A model generated the notes under the pieces. That model was not told the DNA's origin, searched no databases, and was given only the letters and a program-made list of their open reading frames with translations. From NCBI GenBank assembly GCA_949740385.1, contig CATJJD010000212.1, positions 1-36,190 of the forward strand: a stretch of DNA of 36,190 nucleotides, in the 5' to 3' direction. This stretch comes from an uncultured Lachnospiraceae bacterium (lineage in GTDB: Bacteria; Bacillota; Clostridia; Lachnospirales; Lachnospiraceae). How positions within the stretch are numbered: the first letter of the stretch is position 1; each line of letters opens with the position of its first letter. The position numbers and the translations under genes were made by a program. Of this stretch, positions 31,523 to 36,190 are shown piece by piece.

Positions 31523-32260
31523 CTACTCGTCCAGCTCATAGATTAACATGGAAAGCGCCGCAGCCCCCGCCGTCTCCGTCCGAAGAATCCGCCGTCCCAG
31601 GGATATGCGGCAAAAGCCGCTCCGGTCGCATTCTTCGATCTCCTCCGGAGAAAAGCCGCCCTCCGGCCCCACAAACAGACCGATGCTGCTCTTCTCCGGA
31701 ATTGAGCGAATCCGCTCTCTCGTGGCAGAAAGCCCTCTCTCGTTCTCATAGGCCACGAGCACCGCATCAAGCCCCGACGCAAAAGAGACGGCCTCCCGAA
31801 AGGAGACCGGAAGCGACACCTCCGGGATTACCGTGCGGCCCGACTGCTTTGCGGCGCTGCCTGCAATGGCCTGCCAGCGGTCTCTCCTGCTGCCTGCCCG
31901 CTTTTCCTCCAGCTTCACAACGCAGTTTTTCATGGCGACCGGGACTATGGAATGTGCGCCGAGCTCCACCGCCTTCTGAACGATCCACTCCATCTTCCCG
32001 CTCTTTGGCAGCCCCTGAAACAGGACGACCCGGTGGGCAAATTCCGTGCCGCACAGATCCTCCTCCTCGACGGCCGCCACCACCTGATCCTTCAGGAGAG
32101 CGTCGATTCTGCAAAACCAGGCATGCCCGGAGGCGTCGCTGACACGAATCCGCTCCCCCGGCTTCATGCGCAGAGCATTTCGGATATGGTTCACATCCGG
32201 CCCCACGATCACAACCCGATCCTTCGTCACCTGCCCGTCCTCCACAAAAAAATGCCTCAT
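31523..32260 (-). CDS. rsmE: 16S rRNA m3U1498 methyltransferase RsmE
   Basis: This 245-residue SPOUT methyltransferase modifies U1498 of 16S rRNA. An N-terminal PUA-like region begins MRHFFVEDGQVTKDRV. The C-terminal knot has GLFVGPEGGFSPEEIEE and SLGRRILRTETA, both diagnostic. ATG 32260 follows AAAGGAGCGGCG; the longer frame is unlikely. It lies 11 bp after prmA, the Bacillus yqeT-yqeU order. Confidence 0.95.
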   Translation of the reverse strand: MRHFFVEDGQVTKDRVVIVGPDVNHIRNALRMKPGERIRVSDASGHAWFCRIDALLKDQVVAAVEEEDLCGTEFAHRVVLFQGLPKSGKMEWIVQKAVELGAHSIVPVAMKNCVVKLEEKRAGSRRDRWQAIAGSAAKQSGRTVIPEVSLPVSFREAVSFASGLDAVLVAYENERGLSATRERIRSIPEKSSIGLFVGPEGGFSPEEIEECDRSGFCRISLGRRILRTETAGAAALSMLIYELDE

Positions 32261-32271
32261 CGCCGCTCCTT

Positions 32272-33255
32272 TCAGCGCTTTTGCGCCGTAATGTTCACCC
32301 ACTCCCCGTCGCGGTTGATCTCTGTAATCAAAAAGCCCGCTTTTTCAAGGGCAGCCCTTGTCTCTTCCTCCTTGAAGTCGATGATGCCCGAAGTGATAAA
32401 GTAGCCGCCGCTCTTTAAGCAGCCCATGACAACCGGCGCCATGGCCATGATAACCGGCGCAAGAATGTTCGCCACGACAATGTCGTAGACGCCGGTCCCC
32501 ACTTTCGAGAGCAGCTCCTCGTCGTCGATAAGATTTCCCACGTAAAAGTGTTCGTCCATGCCCGAAAGGCCGTTTATCCGCATGTTTTCCCGGGTACTCT
32601 CCATGCAGGCATCATCCAGGTCCGTCCCGGCCACGGCGCAGGCCCCAAGCTTAAGGGCCGCAATCGAGAGAATTCCGCTGCCGCAGCCCACGTCCAGCAC
32701 ACGCGGCGCGGCGTTTTCGGGCCGGAAGCCTTCATCTCCTCTGATATACTTCATGAGCTGGCGGATGCACAGCCGGGTGGTCTCGTGCTTTCCCGTGCCG
32801 AAGGAGATGCCCGGATCGATCTCGATTAACGTACGGCAGGCGTCCGCCTCCTTAAGCTCCTCCCAGGTGGGCTTGATCAGAATGTCTCCGATGGTGAAGG
32901 AGGTAAAATACTTTTTCCAGTTGTTGATCCAGTCCAGGTCCTCGGTCTCGGAGGCTGTGATGACGCAGCTCCCCGCATCCACCGTCCTCTGAACCGCCTC
33001 AAGGCGCCGCTTCACCTGAAGGAGAAGCCCTCTGTGGTCGCTGCCGTCCTCCTCCAGGTAAAAGCTCACCTGGCCTGTCCCGTCGTCCGGCCCCGTCTCC
33101 GGCAGAAAGTCGATAAACATCCTGGCCTGGTCCGCCGCCGTAAGGGGCACGTTGTCTGTGATCTCGATGCCTTCAATCCCAAGCTCCGACAGCTCCGCGC
33201 TGATAAAGTCAAAAGCGGCGGTCGTCGTCTCAATCGTATATTTGTTCCATTTCAT
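32272..33255 (-). CDS. prmA: Ribosomal protein L11 methyltransferase PrmA
   Basis: The 327-residue enzyme methylates L11 on several amino groups. An N-terminal substrate-binding domain (about 1-100) is followed by the class I methyltransferase domain with PGISFGTGKHETTRL (148-162), VLDVGCGSGILSIAALKLGA (187-206) and VVANILAPVI, the NPPY-like site of this family. Length is normal. It is the member of the dnaK operon known as yqeT in Bacillus subtilis. Confidence 0.95.
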   Translation of the reverse strand: MKWNKYTIETTTAAFDFISAELSELGIEGIEITDNVPLTAADQARMFIDFLPETGPDDGTGQVSFYLEEDGSDHRGLLLQVKRRLEAVQRTVDAGSCVITASETEDLDWINNWKKYFTSFTIGDILIKPTWEELKEADACRTLIEIDPGISFGTGKHETTRLCIRQLMKYIRGDEGFRPENAAPRVLDVGCGSGILSIAALKLGACAVAGTDLDDACMESTRENMRINGLSGMDEHFYVGNLIDDEELLSKVGTGVYDIVVANILAPVIMAMAPVVMGCLKSGGYFITSGIIDFKEEETRAALEKAGFLITEINRDGEWVNITAQKR

Positions 33256-33275
33256 GCCCGCTTCCCCCTCGTCTG

Positions 33276-33497
33276 CTATTTCTGCTGTCTGCGGTCCCTG
33301 AGCAGGCGCTCGAAAACCTCTTCCTCGCTCATCTTCTTCTCCTGGGGCTCGCTGTTCATCTGATACACCCGGTCGCTCTTTACAACAAGCGTGTTGGTAT
33401 TCTCCCGAAATTCCACGTCGGTGTCCTCTGCCCCGCCGTCCTCCTGTCCGTTGGAAAACGCCTTCTTTAGCTCCTCCACAAGATTCTGCCTGTCCAT
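33276..33497 (-). CDS. Small acidic protein of unknown function
   Basis: This 73-residue protein starts at ATG 33497, where AGGAGGAAGGGAT gives an excellent ribosome binding site. The sequence is charged, with helical ends (LVEELKKAFSNG and EEEVFERLLRDRRQQK) and a short middle strand (NTLVVKSDRVYQM). I do not recognise the family. It is 20 bp upstream of prmA and probably co-transcribed with it. Confidence 0.7.
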   Translation of the reverse strand: MDRQNLVEELKKAFSNGQEDGGAEDTDVEFRENTNTLVVKSDRVYQMNSEPQEKKMSEEEVFERLLRDRRQQK

Positions 33498-33578
33498 ATC
33501 CCTTCCTCCTGTTTTATAGATATCTGACCGGATTGCGCTCCGTTCTTTCACACTTTACCGCAGCAGCGTCTTTTCTGT

Positions 33579-33614
33579 GAAACAAAAACAACGCATAGTC
33601 TCCTACACGTTGTT
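33579..33614 (-). terminator. Terminator after the J-domain protein gene
   Basis: The minus strand forms a 12-bp stem, AACAACGTGTAG with CTATGCGTTGTT (two G-T wobbles), closed by a GAGA (GNRA) tetraloop and followed by TTTGTTTC. It lies 6 bp after the J-domain gene's stop and separates dnaK-dnaJ-J-domain transcription from the prmA block. Confidence 0.82.
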
Positions 33615-33620
33615 CTGCCG

Positions 33621-34043
33621 CTATATTCCATACAATGCACACAGCTTGCTGTACTCACTGTTGATCTCCTGGATCGTGTCCGTGTCGCCGTCCACATTAT
33701 CCGGGTGATAGATCCTGACCAGATCCTTATACCGCTTCTTCAAGGACTGTCTGCTGCCCACGCCCGAAAAAAACAGCTCGCCCTTTACAATGGAATCCGC
33801 GCCCCCGCCGGACCTGGAATCCGACAGGCTGCTGTAGTAAGCCTTCTGCCTCTGTATCTTCTCCTTCTCGCTGGCCAGCTTCCGAAGCTCCTCCTCGAGA
33901 ATCTTAAATTTCATGTCAAAAAGCTGCTGCTGTTGTTCCAGTCTGCGGTCCTCGCTCTCCACCCAGCGGGAAAACTCTTTCCGCTCCCGCTCCAGAGAAC
34001 GCCGCTGCTCTTCTACTTTTCTGCGCTCCTCATTCAGCGTCAT
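33621..34043 (-). CDS. Coiled-coil protein with a C-terminal J-domain
   Basis: This 140-residue protein starts at ATG 34043, preceded by GAGGGAG at 8 nt; a longer frame starting at 34088 has no clear site. The N-terminal two thirds are a predicted coiled coil (RRKVEEQRRSLERERKEF through LRKLASEKEKIQRQ). The last 45 residues form the core of a J-domain: SLKKRYKDLVRIYHPDN with the HPD tripeptide that stimulates Hsp70 ATPase, and IQEINSEYSKLCALYG. A J-domain at the C-terminus behind a coiled coil is unlike DnaJ. The gene lies next to dnaJ and dnaK, so it probably recruits DnaK to a specific partner. A weak -10 (TATGAT, 34121-34126) lies upstream. Confidence 0.8.
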   Translation of the reverse strand: MTLNEERRKVEEQRRSLERERKEFSRWVESEDRRLEQQQQLFDMKFKILEEELRKLASEKEKIQRQKAYYSSLSDSRSGGGADSIVKGELFFSGVGSRQSLKKRYKDLVRIYHPDNVDGDTDTIQEINSEYSKLCALYGI

Positions 34044-34193
34044 GACGCAACTCCCTCGATCCATCTCTTTCGTGTCTGGCTCTGACATGGGCCAGAGTCT
34101 GTAACGGACTACCAGAGAACATCATACCTCATTTAAAAATAGAAATCTATAGTCGAATTGCACTAAAAGAGAGCGCATTTCCCCCGGACGGCT

Positions 34194-35360
34194 CTACAGA
34201 TCATCCAGAGATTCCTTGAGTTTGTCCATAAAACCCTTTTTCTTTTCTTTTCCGGCGGTGGGCGCGCCGCCCTCCTTCGTGAGCGACCCTCCCGTCAGCT
34301 CGTCAAAATGCCGAAGCGCTTCCTTCGCCTCCCGGTTCAGTCCCGTCGGCGTCTGTACAATGAGCGTCACGTAATGGTCGCCCCGCACCTCCCGGTTGCG
34401 GATGGAAGGGACGCCCCTGCCCTTTAAGCGGATTCTCGTGCCGGTCTGAGTGCCCGCCGCCACGCTGTATATAATGTCGCCGTCCACGGTCTTAATGCGG
34501 ATGTCGCCGCCCAGTGCCGCGATGCCGAAGGAGATGGACGCGTTGGAGAAAATATTCATATCCTGTCTCTCAAACGCACTGTTTTTGCCGACGATCACCT
34601 CCACAAGAAGGTCGCCTCTCGGACCGCCGTTTTTCCCCGGCTCCCCGTAGTCCCGCACCCGCACGCACTGGCCGTTGTCGATGCCCGCAGGGATGTCCAC
34701 CTTCTTTCGGATGCGCTTTGCGATGTAGCCGCTTCCCCGGCAGTCCGCGCACTTCTCCTTTACCACCTTGCCGCTTCCCTGGCAGTCCGGACATGTCTGG
34801 ACGTTTTGCATCATGCCGAACAGTGACTGGGTGGAGTAGACCACCTTGCCCTTGCCCCCGCACCTGGTACAGGTCTCAGGGGATGTACCCGGCCTTGCCC
34901 CGGTTCCCTTACAGGTGGCGCAGGTCTCCTTGTAGGTAAATTCCAGCTCCTTCTCGCAGCCGAACACCGCCTCCTCGAAGGTAATGCGCACACTCATGCG
35001 CACATTGGCCCCTCTCGCCGGGCCGTTGCTGTTTGCTCTCCTTCCGCCGCCGAAGAAGTCGCCGAATATATCGCCGAATATGTCGCTCATATCCATGCCG
35101 GAGAAATCGAAGCCGCCTCCCCCCGCAGAACCGTCAAAGGCAGCATGGCCGAACTGGTCATACTGTCTCCTCTTGTCCGCGTCGGAGAGAACCGCGTAGG
35201 CCTCCTGGGCCTCCTTGAATTTCTCCTCACACTCAGCATCACCCGGATGCATATCCGGGTGATACTTCTTTGCAGTCTGGCGGAACGCTTTTTTTATCTC
35301 GTCCTCCGTCGCCGTCTTTGAGACGCCGAGGACCTCGTAATAGTCTCTCTTCTCTGCCAT
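34194..35360 (-). CDS. dnaJ: Chaperone DnaJ (Hsp40)
   Basis: This 388-residue co-chaperone has the full class A layout. The N-terminal J-domain has HPD at 34-36, and a Gly/Phe-rich linker follows (about 76-110). The zinc domain has four CxxCxGxG repeats ([32 protein letters not shown]), then two C-terminal substrate-binding barrels. It stimulates DnaK ATPase and binds unfolded clients. It lies 37 bp after dnaK. Confidence 0.98.
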   Translation of the reverse strand: MAEKRDYYEVLGVSKTATEDEIKKAFRQTAKKYHPDMHPGDAECEEKFKEAQEAYAVLSDADKRRQYDQFGHAAFDGSAGGGGFDFSGMDMSDIFGDIFGDFFGGGRRANSNGPARGANVRMSVRITFEEAVFGCEKELEFTYKETCATCKGTGARPGTSPETCTRCGGKGKVVYSTQSLFGMMQNVQTCPDCQGSGKVVKEKCADCRGSGYIAKRIRKKVDIPAGIDNGQCVRVRDYGEPGKNGGPRGDLLVEVIVGKNSAFERQDMNIFSNASISFGIAALGGDIRIKTVDGDIIYSVAAGTQTGTRIRLKGRGVPSIRNREVRGDHYVTLIVQTPTGLNREAKEALRHFDELTGGSLTKEGGAPTAGKEKKKGFMDKLKESLDDL

Positions 35361-35397
35361 ACCTGATTACTTTATCCTTTCAGACAAATCTGTTTTC

Positions 35398-36190
35398 TCA
35401 GACATCCTTGAAGTCCGCGTCGATCACATCGTCGTCCGCCGAAGTCTGGCCTGCCGCTCCCGCGCCTGTAAAGCCGCTCATATCCGGGCCCGCATTCGGC
35501 TGCCCCTGTGCGGACTGCGCCTGCTCGTACATTTTCGCAAACACCTTCTGCGCGCTTGCCGTCAGCTTCTCCTGCGCCGCCTTAAGCTCCGCCACGTCGG
35601 CGTCTGTCATCTGCTCCGCCTCCGGGTGCGCGTCGAGAATAGCCCTGACTGCGCTGATGTCCGCCTCAACCGCCGTTTTGTCCGCCGGATCGATCTGTGC
35701 GCCCACCTGATCCAGCGCCTGCTGCGTCTGGAATACGAAGGAGTCCGCATCGTTTCTCGCGTCGATGGCTTCCTTTCTCTTCTTATCCTGCGCCTCGAAC
35801 TCGGCCGCCTCCTTCACCGCTCTGTTGATCTCGTCGTCGGACATGTTGGAGCCCGCCGTGATGGTGATGTGCTGCTCCTTGCCTGTTCCAAGATCCTTTG
35901 CGGACACGTTCACGATGCCGTTTGCATCGATGTCGAAGGTTACCTCAATCTGCGGAACGCCCCGGCGTGCAGGCGGAATTCCGTCGAGACGGAACTGTCC
36001 GAGGGACTTGTTGTCTCTTGCAAACTGTCTTTCGCCCTGCACCACGTTGATGTCAACGGCCGTCTGGTTGTCTGCCGCCGTGGAGAAGATCTGGCTCTTC
36101 TTCGTCGGGATCGTGGTGTTTCTCTCAATCAGCTTTGTAGCAACGCCGCCCATGGTCTCGATGGACAGAGACAGCGGCGTTACATCCAGA
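35398..36190 (-). CDS. dnaK: Chaperone DnaK (Hsp70), C-terminal part, 5' end outside the window
   Basis: The frame is open to the right edge and starts within the linker/substrate-binding domain ([20 protein letters not shown]). About 260 residues are present: the beta-sandwich peptide-binding subdomain with [17 protein letters not shown] and the [19 protein letters not shown] segment, then the helical lid. The acidic tail ends [12 protein letters not shown], as in Firmicutes DnaK. The nucleotide-binding domain is outside the window. Probably preceded by hrcA and grpE. Confidence 0.97.
   Translation of the reverse strand, partial: LDVTPLSLSIETMGGVATKLIERNTTIPTKKSQIFSTAADNQTAVDINVVQGERQFARDNKSLGQFRLDGIPPARRGVPQIEVTFDIDANGIVNVSAKDLGTGKEQHITITAGSNMSDDEINRAVKEAAEFEAQDKKRKEAIDARNDADSFVFQTQQALDQVGAQIDPADKTAVEADISAVRAILDAHPEAEQMTDADVAELKAAQEKLTASAQKVFAKMYEQAQSAQGQPNAGPDMSGFTGAGAAGQTSADDDVIDADFKDV

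Noticed and set aside
30316-32142. Plus-strand open frame of 608 codons antisense to the desulfurase and rsmE genes
   Set aside because: The sense frames carry clear catalytic motifs; the antisense product is low-complexity and His/Arg/Pro-rich.

Overview
The window looks like chromosome of a Gram-positive anaerobe of the Clostridia, most likely a GC-rich member of the Lachnospiraceae. Three things point there: gene order resembling the Firmicutes dnaK/prmA/rsmE/mtaB and ireB/ruvX/DUF1292/mltG/trmR/trhP neighbourhoods, a CUT1 sugar transporter with no ATPase of its own, and AGGAGG-type ribosome binding sites. I cannot name the species. No rRNA, tRNA or CRISPR was seen, and nearly all genes are on the minus strand.

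Region 1 (1-1792) is accessory. It holds a PD-(D/E)XK recombination-promoting (Rpn) nuclease gene that runs off the left edge, with sixteen 12-bp tandem repeats encoding a Gly-Arg-Glu-Glu-type tail. Next to it are decayed fragments of a MacB-like ABC transporter. Region 2 (1793-3077) is tgt with its own promoter.

Region 3 (3119-15697, minus) is the most unusual part, a glycoside-utilisation operon read in the order: lipoprotein sugar-binding protein, a MalF-type permease fused to an extracytoplasmic beta-propeller, MalG-type permease, GH78 alpha-L-rhamnosidase, ADP-ribosylglycohydrolase-family protein, PHP/CehA-like metallohydrolase, DUF5722 putative clan GH-A glycosidase, and a MATE exporter overlapping it. 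A perfect-consensus promoter, two repressor-like sites, a long leader and an internal terminator control it. A divergent LacI-family regulator gene is followed on the plus strand by aroC and a double-domain hemerythrin (16104-19092). My reading is uptake and trimming of a rhamnosylated glycoside, with possible export of the aglycone; the substrate is inferred.

Region 4 (19096-27145, minus) holds a FlxA-like coiled-coil protein, a GHKL/LytTR two-component system, trhP, trmR, a MltG-like protein without its catalytic domain, RNase J, DUF1292, ruvX and ireB. Region 5 (27409-36190) holds mtaB, a divergent HPr-like protein lacking the phosphorylated His, thiI with its cysteine desulfurase, rsmE, prmA, a small unknown protein, a coiled-coil J-domain protein, dnaJ and the 3' part of dnaK. 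This is the Bacillus-type dnaK operon interrupted by thiI/desulfurase and the HPr-like gene. tRNA modification genes (tgt, trhP, trmR, mtaB, thiI) recur across the window.
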